DNA from: Struthio camelus
Lineage: Eukaryota > Chordata > Aves > Struthioniformes > Struthionidae
Direction of reading: 5' to 3'
Assembly (NCBI RefSeq): GCF_040807025.1
Contig: NC_090942.1
Coordinates: forward strand, 192,008,247-192,072,246
Length of the DNA: 64,000 nt
Below, in pieces: positions 1 through 12,900 of the stretch; the stretch's first letter is position 1, and each line of letters begins with the position of its first letter. The notes beneath the pieces were generated by a model. That model saw only the letters and a program-made list of their open reading frames with translations. It made no database searches and was not told the DNA's origin. The position numbers and the translations under genes are program-made.

Positions 1-3000
1 AGTATCTACGGAGAGCCAAAGTTATATGTTGTCCTCTGTTTAAATTTCCCACTGGAAGAGATTGTTCAGATGTAGGTTAAATATTTGTAACCTACACATA
101 CAAGCTATGCTCTTATGTCATCTCATACATTTTTTAAAATACCTTTTTCATTGTACAAATTGATTCAAAAAAGGCAATCAAAGAGCTTGTTCCTGGTTCC
201 ACTGTGGTTCCCCAAAGCATCTTAGCTGATTATATGCCAAAAGCATCAAAACTTTTCTTCAGCCAGGAGAGTCAGTTGTCTTGATTTTGGGCACACAGGG
301 AAGAAAATCTGTTGGTTATAAAGTGCCATGTGCATCTCAGGTGTGCAAGTGGAAATAAATAACTTAGCCTCAGTCCAGTAAGGGTTTCGGGAAGCTGCCA
401 AAGGAAATGCAGATAGTGTCCTGAAGACTTGATAAACCAATGCTGTTGGCTGTGCTTAGGAAACTTAGAAAGCTATTTGGAAGGGTTTTTTAGGAGCAAT
501 CGGATGGGAAGACCTTTTAGGAGCACTCAGATGTGCCCCAGGACAGTGCCAGGTGATTGGTCTTTAAGGAAATGAGACACTGCAGGCCATGTCTTCGGAG
601 AAATTTAGGTGCCATAGAGCTTTTGAGAGGCTCTCAGCTCTGAGTAGAACATCCTGCCTCCCTTGCAGAGACCATAAGGAGAGTAAGATAGGCTAAAATC
701 CTTATGGATTTTATAAAGATGAAGTCCTTAAATCAAATTAGACAAACAGCCATGAAAACTAGTGCCATAAAAAGCAGGAGAAAAGATGGGGCTTAGGGTC
801 CAGAAATAGACCTCTCCTTTTGCTCTGCGCTCACAGGTGTGATCTGTCAGCTAAAGTTACAAGTTCAGAGCAGGGTACCTTAGCTCCCCTTGGCACTAAA
901 CAGGGAAGACCCACCTAATATCCAGTAGACACGTGAGTAGAGAGCTGTGGTTTGAGCCGTGGCTCTGATGAGTCCCTTGTCTACCAGATCATTGGCTGTT
1001 CTGGTGCAGGGCATTCTCATCTTGCCCATTGAAGCTATGTCATGTTTTATAAAAGAATAAATAATGGTTTTGGAATTGTGTGCATGGGACTGGTAACTCT
1101 GATGCCATGTTCAGGGCAGGGTGGCGGAAAGTTCAAGTCTTTCTCTAGTGGGCCAGCCAGCCTGGAGTGGGCATCAGCAATGAGCGACGTACCGCTGAAT
1201 GCCCTCCAGAAATCAGCAATGGAAAGAGTAGCTCCCCAGGTGTAATTTAGGGCAGAGCAGAAGACAAGAAAAGCTGAGGAAAGCAAGTGTGGAAAGATGC
1301 AGCAAGGAATGCACCAGATGGGAAAGGAAATGCAACAAAAGTAAGCCTCAAAGAACTGGAAACACTGTAAATGGTAGACAAAAAGGTTGTGAACACTTGG
1401 CAGAAGGAGCAGCTGAATGTGCAGGGCTCAATGCAGGGATCCCGGGAGCCCGAGGCTCCAGGACACTCACTAACAAACTGGGGAGACCTCGCAAGTGGGG
1501 ACTTAGCTTAGCACAGCAGTGTATCTATCCTACAAAGCTCTGGAAAAGAACAAATTGTCTTTATCTTTCTCAGAGGCTGCTCTGCTGATTTATCACATCA
1601 TTGGTAATACTCCCAGCAGCTCATCAGCTGCAGGCTGATATCACTACTTCGGCAGCTTTGCAGATGTTGAATGATGGTGCTTTAAGTGCATGAAGGCCTA
1701 AATATCATTGAAGCAGTGATTTTTGACAACAACTACAGCACCTAAAAGGCAGACTTGTGACATAAAAGATCCAGGAAAATTCCTGCGCTCGCCTGTAGAT
1801 CAAGTCAAAGACACATTAAACAGAAAGGCCTCTGTCACCGACAATAAAATTACTTGCTGTTGTTCCTACCTTTAGTTGGCATTTTTAGTGACTAAGACCC
1901 ATGAAAGTGTCTGGGATGTCTTCCTTCAGGATTTAAACTTGCTAACGAGACATCTCAGCAATTAAAAAAAGAGTCACATTCAAATGACGATGTTTGGTGA
2001 ATTCTCAAGTATTGGATTAATTAGATTGTATGCTCAGACATGTGCTGTCAGCCTACACCAAACATGCTGTAAACTGTTTTTGTGTCTTCAAGTCGGCTCA
2101 GTTAGAACCATTTACAAGATGCTCAACAGCAGTTCTTCGACTCTCATTTTAGAAGGGCACTTTAGGCTACTCTAAGCATCGCTCACCTTTCACTTGAACT
2201 GGTGATAACACTTTCCAAAAACCATGCGGACTTACAGCCACCAAAGCAAAGTTTCCAACACGAAAGTACTGTTTAAATGACCTATCCAGCTATAGCAGCT
2301 CTACGCAAGGTCTTCTGTATCTGGGGCTGTTTGGGGGAATTAGTCCTCCAAGTCTGAGTTGTACTTGCACCTCAGTGGAGGTAGCCAAGCATACGAGGGA
2401 ACTTCTAAATCCGGCAACAGAGTGGCGTTTTAAGCCTCTGCAGCCTCAAGTAGACTGTAACATCAGAATTAGGCAAAATGGCTGTAAGAGATAGGCACCT
2501 CACTCAGGTGGGATCCAAAATCAGAGTTTCCACATTTTTACCTAGATTTTCCAGAGAAAAATGTGTGATCACTTTACAGCGTATTTAGGGCAGGTCCCGT
2601 TGGTGTTCCCGGGAACATCAACACCAGTTAGCACAGCTTATAAGGAATACGAGGCAACGGCTATGCAAGGCCACTGGGCACCTGGAAATCTCAGTGCCTT
2701 CCCACTTCTGAGCTGTTAAGTCTACAAGGCATCTGTTTTCTTAAGCAAAAGTCAAAACATCACAACCTGAGAGGACAGCACTTTGCATAGGGGAAAAAAA
2801 AAGGATGCACATGGCTAAGGCCAGGCATATGGCCTGAGCACAGCAATGTTGTCTGGCACCCCACAGCCAGACAACAGGAGACCTGGAGGGCCTGCAAGCA
2901 TGTTTAGAAGAGCTCATAGCTTAACATTAAGGAACTGTCATGGGAAGCATCGGTTTAATGCCAAAGTAGGAACTGAATCTGGGACTCCCTAACCCTGGCA

Positions 3001-4666
3001 GCCAGTAAAAAGAGAAGATACTACCACCTTGATTTGAAGGAAAATGTCAGCCACGGGGGCATTTTGAGTGGAAACTGGCTCCACCACCAAGGGCCAAGCG
3101 GATTTGGATTCAGGCTCAAAAACATGACCTAAGTCCTTCTTTGGGTGTCTAAGATTTTCCGTGGCTTTCACGCTTATCTAGGAGTTCCTATGACAGCATG
3201 GAGACACATTAACCTGTGGTCTGTCACCTGGCATTAGCTCCGCTTGTCCCTGTGCTAGAAAGGAGGTCTGTTCACTAACCATATGAGATGGTTTTATTAC
3301 CGGTACTTCATGTTTGGGGACACAGGACATGGTTAAGCATAGAGGCTGCTTCTTTGATACCAGCAGTACCTTACTTTTTTTTACGGTTCTTATCAAAAAA
3401 ACGCTTTCCCGTCTGAACTTCATTATCCATCCATCCATCCCTTTTATGCTGTGTTGATAAGCCCCAGCTGTTATGTCACCTCAGCCACGTACAAGAAGGA
3501 AATGGATACTCATAATGTCAGGTAGTTTGGATCTCCACAGTTGAATTATGCTGTCCTTATGTGTCCCACAGTATAGCAGGCAGCCTAGCAACAGTATGCA
3601 CACCGAGACACGGACACACAAAGTCTCGTTTGGTTTTAACAAAAAGAAATAGTAGCTAAAAATAATAATGATATAATTAATATATACCAGTGGTTCTCTA
3701 TTCTGTGGAGCTATTAATACAAGACATGACAAGAAATGATTAAAACTCTCCTATTTATGATTAAATAGGAAAAGCCTTAGCTGAATCAAAAGAAATTCAT
3801 AAGACATGCAAACACTGCTAATAATGGTGTAATTTTATTTAATTGATAACAAGAACCTCTAGGCAAGGAGGTCTTTTATTATAACCACGGCTCCTCATAG
3901 AAAAAACGGACCTTGCCTTCCTAGCTCAAAAGCTCTCTACAGTATGCAGTAGTATTTTACTACTAAAAGCTGTAGCTTGTCTTGCAATGCACTTGAGACA
4001 ACAAGCTTTGCCAAAAGAGGGGATGGAGAAATTACAGAGATAGAGTTTGCTTTCTGCATTAAGACCCCCCTGAACATTTCAGTCATGAAAGTTATTAGAT
4101 GTTTAAGACAGAGAAGCTTAAAACCCCTTGAGGTGTGTAAATTTCAAATGCAGGTGACATATTTTTGGTACACAATAAGATTTCATCAGTAGTTGCAACA
4201 AATGCGCATGCTACAAAGCATGAACAACACAATTACGAAAGTTATAAAAGGTAAATTTTTTATTTTACTGTACTTAAAATTTGTAGGAAAAGAAATGGGC
4301 TGGGGAATAGTCTTCAACCAGCTGCCCAGGCCCCAGGAGTTTAAGCTGGAGTTATGATATATAATATTAATGTTGGATGATGCTGGGTGTGGTACAGTTC
4401 AGCGGATGCTGTCAGTGTAGCTATAGCAAGAAAACTGACCTACTTTGGAAACATTTTCACCTGGAAATTCTCTATCTGGAACCACAACTGAAGAGCATAT
4501 CAAAACTAGCTGTTGGCTACCCTTACCAGCTTTCTTGTTCGCCTTAAATAACATTACAGTATCTCCTAGGTACTAAGTATAGGGAATGGACGTGGAATTG
4601 GCCTAACTCTTGACAACAGCACCTAAAATACTCAAGCGTTTATGGTAATTTTCACTTGCTCTGCAG
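1..4666. other. Unassigned sequence upstream of the first candidate exon
   Basis: No gene or interspersed repeat could be recognised here. All open frames are under 100 codons, and none has convincing splice sites together with protein-like composition. There is a short ATCC run near 3427-3440 and an A-run near 2793-2803. If the plus-strand gene ending at 17301 is real, this stretch should be intron, possibly with a small exon I could not pick out. The exon at 4667 begins two bases into a codon frame, so the preceding exon must end one base into a codon. Confidence 0.4.
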
Positions 4667-4880
4667 ATAGTTATGAAGTGTATGATTATATCCCTCGGTT
4701 CAGCGAAGTGAAGGATAGTAATTCCTATAAAACATCAAAACCATTCACCCAGACGGCTGCATCTAAAACTGCTCTATTACACAAAGTGGAGCAACATCTG
4801 GGAATTGCAACAAATTGTTCGGAAAATGACCAGACTCTTGCTACAATAGCTCCAGGGTCTGTCAGCAGAGCAAAAGGCAA
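4667..4880 (+). CDS. Candidate internal coding exon of an unrecognised gene
   Basis: The segment is open for its full 214 nt and lies between a pyrimidine-rich acceptor (tttcacttgctctgcag) and a strong donor (gtgagt). It encodes 70 whole codons plus split codons at both ends. The peptide starts with a Tyr-rich stretch (SYEVYDYIPRFSEV) and continues as a polar Ser/Thr/Lys-rich segment. No signal peptide, membrane segment or known domain is visible. The exon ends with two bases of a codon (AA), and the segment at 17151 begins with the matching third base, so the two join in frame. Composition and splice sites look like a real exon, but I do not recognise the family. It could instead be a chance open frame in a non-coding transcript. 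Confidence 0.5.
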
Positions 4881-6994
4881 GTGAGTTTACAACTCACACC
4901 TCTCTCCAGCAGTATGCTTTTCCCCTTAACCTCCCTTTTTGCTCTGTGTCTTCTTGTGTTCAAGTAATGAGGTTTTAACGGTAATTAAAATCTAGGGGAG
5001 TAGGGTAGAGGAGAAAATTTTCTGCTTTAATTACATTCCTAAAGTACGTAAAAGTGCTACAATTCTTCTTTAGAAGACATAATAAACTCACAGTAATTGC
5101 TTACTATATCATTTACCTTTCCTAATTGCTGCAATAAAAAATAATCACGTTATTCCTAGAAAATGATTAGATACCTTTAAAATGCCAAGCAAGAGTTTTT
5201 GTTCAGATCTACGCTGACAAAACGGTCATAGTCAGAGCTTTGAGGTTCAGGTGTGTTCCCACTGAGAGACTTGGGCATCTTCCAAACTCCATTTGCAGAA
5301 GAAAACCTTGATGACATGTATACTACAACATATGCTGACTCTGAACATACTGTGAAGTCTTCGGAGGTTTTCCAGTTTTCAAAAATAAGTATATATTTTA
5401 AGAGGTCCTACAAGGATTTATATTAACTTTACATCGTCTTAAACTATTCCACTCATTGTGATGGAGAGACTTGAATTCAGCAAAGCACTTGAGTACAGGC
5501 TGAAGTTCTGATTCGACAATGCACTTAGCCAGGTGTTGATCTCAATACTGTTAAAGTATTGAGAGTACTTTAAGTTCAACCCACACCCAAAGGTTTTGTT
5601 GCAGTAAAACTGTGTTTTGTATTGCTGCCATCTTAGTGATACATTATCTGGTCTCTGACAGTGAACTGCTGAATTTTGAAGCATAAATTGATCTGCAAAA
5701 TTTAGCAAGTAATTCACTTGGACAAAGACTGTAGAAGTGTCTACTGGATGCGCATTGACAAATCAGAGCTCACCCACTAAAGGCATAGAAAAAGTGTGAT
5801 TTTAAAATGTCTTAAAAAGAGGAGATTTTTAAAAAGTTTTACTTAATATTTGAAAGGTATGCCGTGGTTTAATGTGAGTTATATATTTTTTTTCTTTCAA
5901 TGGAACCATGAGACACCACATTTTATTGTAGTTTGAAGTACTATGCTATAGAAAGGATGATTAACATTTATTGAACATTAATAAATAATAAAGTAAATTT
6001 TTTTAGTCATCAAAGAGCACTAAAAATTTATAAGAGAGTTCAAAACTGCAAGCCTGTGGATTGGATCTTTTTTTTTGTCCAAATTACATTTTTTACTCCT
6101 TTATTACAAGCTGCAGCTTCCAAGAAACTAGTAAGAATTGTTCCTGTCACATCAGCTAAGATCTGAGCTCAAATAAAGACCATAGTGCTCGTGACTTTCC
6201 ATGCTGTGATCTATATTATAGCAGCAAAAACCCTAGCTTACGTCTCAGACAGATGAGCTTGTCAAAGTCAACCCTGTTGACTATCCCACACTGGATATAA
6301 TCATACTTGACTGCTTTCCATCTCAAATTATCCCACCTTTATAAAGTTATAAATCATCATAGCACTTCATCTGCTAACTGAGGTCTGGGTGAATCATGTT
6401 GCTCCTTGAAGATAATGCTTCCTCCAAAATGCACTTGGAGGAAATAGCTTATAATAAAGAAAATTATCAGGGGCCTCATAAGACATGCACATCGCACGCC
6501 CCAAAAAATCTGTGATTGCATTATTACCTTTGCTTTTTGTATTATTACTTTTGCTTTTCTCTCTCTGCAAAGTTGCTCTGAACCCTTTCACTAGAGAAGG
6601 GAGAAGGAAGCTCTACTCAAATATAACCGAAACTGATGTTATTACATTCAGTTAGGTTTCTAAATACCCTCCTTCCCAAGCCTTTTCCATTATTTTCTTT
6701 CCCTCTGCACACAAATAAACAAGTTACCCATCTTGTCTCTCAGGCTTTTCATCTGGTCCCTCCTGAACCTTGTGTTCTTCAAAACCAGGCTGCCTCTAAA
6801 TCTCTAGATAAGGTAAGGCTAAGTACCTTTTAGGGTTTAGGAAGGTATATTCAAATAAAAACGAAGACAAATACAACTCTCCTTCCCTTTCTTCTCTGCA
6901 GATTCATGAACACGGTATTCATTGCCATCTAACTAAAACCTGGAATATGCTATTTCTAATGTGACTAGCATTTCATTTCTGATCTAGCTTTGCA

Positions 6995-7064
6995 GCTAGT
7001 CCTGCTTTGGGCAGGCAAGTGTAGATCCCTCCAGAAGTCTCTTCCAGCCTGAATTATTCTTGTT
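6995..7064 (+). mobile_element. CR1 LINE, short 3' tail fragment
   Basis: The order of words (cctgctttgggcaggcaagt, then agatccctccagaagtctct, then tccagcctgaattattct) matches the last ~70 bases of avian CR1 elements, where a G-rich 'tagatgatctccagaggtcc' block precedes 'ccaacctgaattattctgtg'. It is heavily diverged and 5'-truncated, as is usual for CR1. Only the non-coding 3' end remains. Confidence 0.65.
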
Positions 7065-8974
7065 CAAGCTCTTTCATTGACGTGCAGCCGTGAATGTGTG
7101 AGATGGTTTGCAAAACAGGTAAAGGTGCACAGACTGTATGGTTAGCAGCCCTCTCTGAGACTCTCACTTGTGGAAAGGGGAATTATTCCACTACAGGGAA
7201 AGCTGGCTGCAATACTCTAGTGGGCACTGAATTCCTACAGACAGCAGGAAGAGTGGGTGGGAAAAAATACTCATCGAGTACAAAATCAGGATGTTGAGAA
7301 CATTCAACAAGACACAGGATGTTAAGAAAAAGTTGATAGCTTATACACTAGTGTTATGGATAATAACTTAGAGTAATTGAATTTATACCCATAAATAGGC
7401 AAATTACTTTATCATACAGTCAATGGAAGGGAAGACAAGTATTTTTAAACAAGTCAACAAGTTGTCAAGCAAGTCAAACAAGTCACACAAGTATTTTTAA
7501 AGCCTCAACAGTACTTGTTACCATGTTAATAGATGAAGCGATAACATTGTCAGAATGGCAGAAAAGGCAGAGATGGTCAAAGGATATTTATTTTTTGTGC
7601 CCAGATAAAGGCTGCCACTGTCATATCTCAGGATGGCGACTGACCATTCCAGATGTATCTCAGGCAGATTCTAAACACCCAACATTGATGCCAAATAAGT
7701 TGAAATCAGCATTTTCCAATAATCTGAACTCAGCAATTCTTTGCTGAAAATTGTCAAGGTGTTTTCTGGCCTTCTGATTTCCAATAACTCCTCAAAGAAC
7801 AGAGCAGGCAGCTCAGGTTCTCAGAAGTAAATGATATACTTTTTTTTAATAGCCACATACAAAATTTTATATCAAGTAGGAAACAGCTTCAGCCACACCT
7901 TTGGCCACAGCATGAGCCTGAGAAGTAGAGGAGGTAAACAGCAAGGGTGGACAGGATTAGGACTCCATCCTGTGAAGCGGTAGCTCTGAAAAAGACTTGG
8001 GGACTGTGGTGAGGCCATCAGCTGAACGTGACCTCCTAACACAATGATGTAGCCGCAAGGGGTCAGCTAATGCTGGGCTGCACTTGTAGGCAAAGTGAAT
8101 GAACTGAGAAGAGAGAGGTCTCCTTTCCACCTTTGGGCAATGCCGAAACCATGACTGGTGAAGTGGAGGGGGCTGTTGGTACCACTCTAGTTTTAGTGGA
8201 ATCACCGCTTTGAACTTGTCGCTGGAATGACAATACCAGTTGAGAAGGAACAGTAGCACAAAGCAGTAGTTAGATCAAATCCAGCTCCTGTTTGACTCCA
8301 TGTATTACACCAAACACTTCTGGCTTTCCATCTAAATGAGAGATCATATAAGTGGGATGTGTTAAATTGCCTCTTTTTCAAGATAGCTTTAATGAGGTAA
8401 ATACATGTATCACGTATATTAACAAGTATTTTGTAAAATAAGTGTGTGTGTGTGTTTGGTGGAGGGGTTTTTGCAGCTAGTTTAGAACTATCAATTGAGA
8501 CCACTAAATATTTTCCGGCTTCCTGTTCTGTTTTATGCGAATTTCCTTCAGGCACTACAGCAGTAAAACTAATGAGACTATTGTAGTTTAATGCTCCCTT
8601 CCTTTCCCATAGTAAAACTGAACCGTGGAGAAGTACCATGTATAACTGAAAAGTATCTCAAGAAAACATTCACTCTTCCACCCTGAAAGATTTCATTCAC
8701 TCTAACTGCAAAAGAAAGATGGCTCTAGTTTATACAATTTATAAAACTTTTTCTGTGGACTTTTGATTCATGCTCTGATGTTTTCTCATCCCCTCGTCAA
8801 CTCAACTCAGGACATTCAAACAAAGGCATGGACCAGCAAGCACGTGCTCCTGTCTTGATATGGAGTCAGGACAGAGCCAAGGTGCGCATCTGGGCTTGTA
8901 AAGAAGAGTGTTTCTGCTGTGATAGCATAACTGTGAAGGTTATCTCTTTTGTTGTAAATTTCCTTTTCTCTGAC

Positions 8975-9780
8975 GGGGCATCAAGTCAGGAGGAGACACA
9001 GATCACAGCCAATATTTATTAGAACACCTTTTGTTAAACAAGCTGCTATTAACAGCAGCTAACTCTTCACACAGCACATGCACTTATTTCCTCATACAGT
9101 TCACTCATTCACCTACACACACCATCACCCATAGTCACTCAGCTGCAGCATCATTTGGGAGCCTCTCCCCATTCCAAAGTCTCTCAGAAGCACCACTGGC
9201 TTCTAGGTAGGGGTTCAAAAAATCCCCAAGGGGTCTTCTCCTTCCATGGGTGTATAGATAGTCCTGTAGTCTTTGTCTGCACACAGCTGCCACTGCATTC
9301 TTAGATGTGGTTCAAGATACCAGCCTGAGTTGTGCTGGTGGCCTTGTACAGATTTGACCAACTCTTGGCGTCCTGAGTTTATCGGTTCTTGTAGATCCCA
9401 CAGGACCACAAGCCTTTGGAGCGTATCACTCCTCATTAGGCTTTCAAACACTACCTCTCAGCACATACTTCTCTCCTTGGCCTGCTGTTTCCTGGTCACT
9501 ATGTCTCCAGCCACATGTGCAGGGAGAAACCCACAGACCACATTCCTAAAAACTCGCACAGACACAGAAAGGGCCTCTGTGATATCTTGGCTTCTTACAG
9601 GAGTCATAATCAGTCAAAACAAGCTTCTCTTCATTCTACTAAATACAAGCCTTGGTGAAGCAGGCTTGCTTGCATACCACATGTATTTCTCAAATTTTAT
9701 CTGATAGGCAGGATGTTGTGATACTTCAGGCTTTGCTGCATCTACTAATAAAGGCAGTCCCAAAGTCTGGGGAACATTCC
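8975..9780 (-). repeat. Possible LTR or retroviral-element remnant (minus strand)
   Basis: Read on the minus strand, the segment ends with an AATAAA signal (complement of 9015-9020), followed about 20 nt later by a TGTGTCTCCTCCTGACTTG-like stretch. This is how the R/U5 end of an avian LTR often looks. The remainder is unique-looking sequence with a 78-codon open frame (9451 to 9215) that I do not recognise. I did not find an obvious TG...CA pair or a target-site duplication. It could equally be ordinary single-copy DNA, so the call is weak. Confidence 0.25.
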
Positions 9781-9849
9781 TAAATGCTTTCTATGAGGTT
9801 TCAGTATAAGAGCTCAAAATCTTGTTTATGGGCAAAGAGGAAGCACACC

Positions 9850-9975
9850 ATATATATATGTGTGTGTGTTTATTCATGTATTTATTTATACACACATAGA
9901 TGCATATGTGTGTGCATATATATATATATATATGCACATGTAGATGTGTGTATACGTACGTATATACGTATGCAT
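9850..9975. repeat. TA/TG/CA-rich microsatellite cluster
   Basis: Alternating purine-pyrimidine sequence: runs of (TA), (TG) and (CA) interspersed with tacgtacgtatatacgta, which is self-complementary. It is compound and imperfect. A spurious 65-codon open frame crosses it. Confidence 0.85.
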
Positions 9976-12900
9976 AACTAAAACCAAGAATTTATTGTTA
10001 CTATAATAGAAATCTTAACAGCCTAATTCAAGAATTAGCATTAGTCTAGAACTAGTTAGGACAGAAAAGCAAAGAATAATAATGCAGTTAGAGTACTTGT
10101 ATACAGAAAAAATTGGAACAATAGTAGTAATACAATTAAAACGGTAGCACGTACACTTCTTGGTTTCTACCTCTTTTCCTGCTGTTATCTCATCCTTCTA
10201 ACTGTGCTTCTGGGTTCTACGGTTGCAGTTTCACTCTGGTGTTGGTGGGGGCTGCTAGGGCAAGTTGTCAGCATCTGAAGTCCTTCACCAGAAAGAATGT
10301 GATGTTCATGTGATGGTTTCTTCTTCTTCCTTTCCAGGATCCACTTGGGGTCATTTTTATATGTTTGCTAACATACATTTAACTTCTCTCTTGCTTCACT
10401 GCTCTGCAGCTCCAGGTTACCTCCAAATTTACTAAATATGGCTCCCTTTACATATGTTAAATACTATTTCTTTTTTTCCTCTTTGTTCCTCTAAAACCAA
10501 TTTTGTCCAGCTCCATCTCTTCTACATTTTTTTAACGGACCATTAATGAGTTGTTCATAGCTGTGGGGTCTCCAGTGCCAGCCTATGCCTCGTCTCTAAC
10601 CGTCCCATGCCTGCACTCCCGTGTGCCGTATCCTGTGTCCCCAGTTCTCAAGGCCTCTGCAATTGCACCAGGCCTGTATTTCTCCGCACTGCACCATTGT
10701 GTTAGAGCTGTAAATTTCTTTTTCTACATATAATAACTGCTTGTTACTGCTATCTGTGTAAAACTATGGTTGTACCACACAAAGATTTTTTTAAAAAGTA
10801 AAACAGATTAGCCATAGATACCTGGTCAATTAGAAAATGTTGTCACAGCTAAGCCAAGTGAAACAAAGCTACAGAAAGGCCAAAAAATTTTAGACAGAGC
10901 AAGCAAGCCTCAGTCCTGAAGCCTTGCAAGTGCAGTACAAAGCTTATGGCCTGTTTTTTACCTATAGCAATACCATATTATAGGGCTTCATGGTTACTGA
11001 GAAAATAAAATAGAATAAGATAATAGGTAAATATTAATTTCTGTTTTGGTTATAGTCATGACACAAGCTCTGGATCACAAGGAAACAAGTTCAACAGCAC
11101 TACTGATAGCAAAACCAGAACAAGTTCTTGCTCAGCAGTGCAATAAGGATGGATGAGCGGTGGGATGTTGTACAGACCTGGGGAGCAAACATCTGTCCTG
11201 CTCATGCACTGGCCACATCACAGCTTTGGTCAGGGCTGGTCTTGCTGAAGGCGCTGACAGGGCTGTGTCCATAAATATGGCTCTTCAGTGGATCAGAGAT
11301 GAAAACAGGCTGTACCTACTCCAAGCAGGTGTGAGCTGTGAAGAGTTATGACAAAGGTAATTACAACTTGCAACTGCTTGTGCCACACTGATCTCAAGGA
11401 AGGATAACGTGCAATGCCCAAAGTGGGACAATGTTACAAAATTTTTTCCAACCTAGTTAACCTCTGGTTTAAATTCCTTTTGATGCAACTATGTTATAAC
11501 ACAGAACATTTAATTCATGGTGCTTTCCTACTATGCTCTTTTGTCTCCAGGAGAAATGGGAGATGAAGCTCAGATACAAACTTTCTGAAGAAGTAAAGTA
11601 CTTTCCTCTTAAATTTTTCACACTAAGATGACAACACAGATGCTGCAGCATTTAATGAGATGGACAACAACACGCTATGTCTCCTGTGTTTAGCCTCAGT
11701 CATTTTTAACAACTGTGTGCTGGGATGCCTAGGTTACGGTAGAAAGCACTGTCCAGCTAGCAGATGATTTGCACTCAATTCCCAGGCCTGACTCTCCTGT
11801 AAAATTAACCCTACTCCCTCATTTTCTTCCGCCTTTCTCTCTCCGTACTCAATCTTCAGACAGTGCAATGCCCAGCACCCTTTGGCACAACTGTCATGTA
11901 GGAAAGGGAGATGCATTTAGTTATATGTGCAGGCAGCGCTGAGAGAAATCTGGCACAGCTCATCCCACTCCCTTCAGACCTCATCTGTCATTCAGCTAGA
12001 TAAAGCACGAGCAATAGACAGAAAGAGGAGAGGGAGCTGACGGGCTGCACGTCTTAGCAGGAGTGTGTGCCCACTGGCTCCTGCATCGAGCCCTTTCCCA
12101 TCATGGCAAGTTTCCCACTTCTGCGACTGGTGTGCATAAAAATAGTGGTCAGGCCACTTTTGGAAAGTGTTGTGTGTATGCTCTTTCTTTCCTAAGTTCT
12201 TTCAATCTCTTGTTTAAAATCTTAAACTAAACTGCTGAGATGTGGGAAACACCAGCTAGGATACCGAGAAGGGGAAGTTCATTGGCCTGTCTCCTCTCCC
12301 TGCCTGTAGCTATGCCTTGGGCTGCAAATGTTTGCACAGTTGCCCAGAATTTGAAAAGTAAAAAATTTTAGATACTCTTCTGCTTCTTTTTCACCTGCAG
12401 CTCTGTCCACATAAAAAGTGGGAAGCAAGCCAGGAAATTGCTGGCCTGCTTCAGGTACAAGGACCTGTGTGCTGTGCTTTTCCACAGTGCTGAGAGGCTG
12501 AGGTTGGCCAAAGCCACCAAGTACTTGCTCTACCCCTGGAGAGGGCACAGGGCTCTCAGAGGTCTTAAAGTATCTCATGTATTAGGTCATGTTTTATCAA
12601 ATCTCACTTTAAAATGATGAGAGAAAGAATAGGCTAAATCATCCCCTCTTAGTATAAAAAGTTAGATACTGTTAAAAAAAAAAACCTTTACAGTGTGTAA
12701 ACTTTCTCCATACACATATGTATATGCACATGGACAAATACAGGTGTTCACATCAAAAATGTCATGATACACTTTGGGAGAAGGCATCAAATACCATCAC
12801 TATGTTTTCCAGTTATGTTAAAATATATTACCCTACACTGCTGCTTTCCTATTTGAGGAAGCTTGTGGACTATTCCGCATAACTTCTATATGGCATGTAG

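Noticed and set aside
6744..6812. Exon-like 69-nt segment with a tctctcag acceptor and AAG|gtaagg donor
   Set aside because: If spliced between the two candidate exons of the plus-strand gene in their phase, it brings an in-frame stop near its end. The splice sites are good but nothing else supports it.
9784..9981. 65-codon open frame rich in Tyr, Ile and Cys
   Set aside because: It is the translation of the TA/TG microsatellite.
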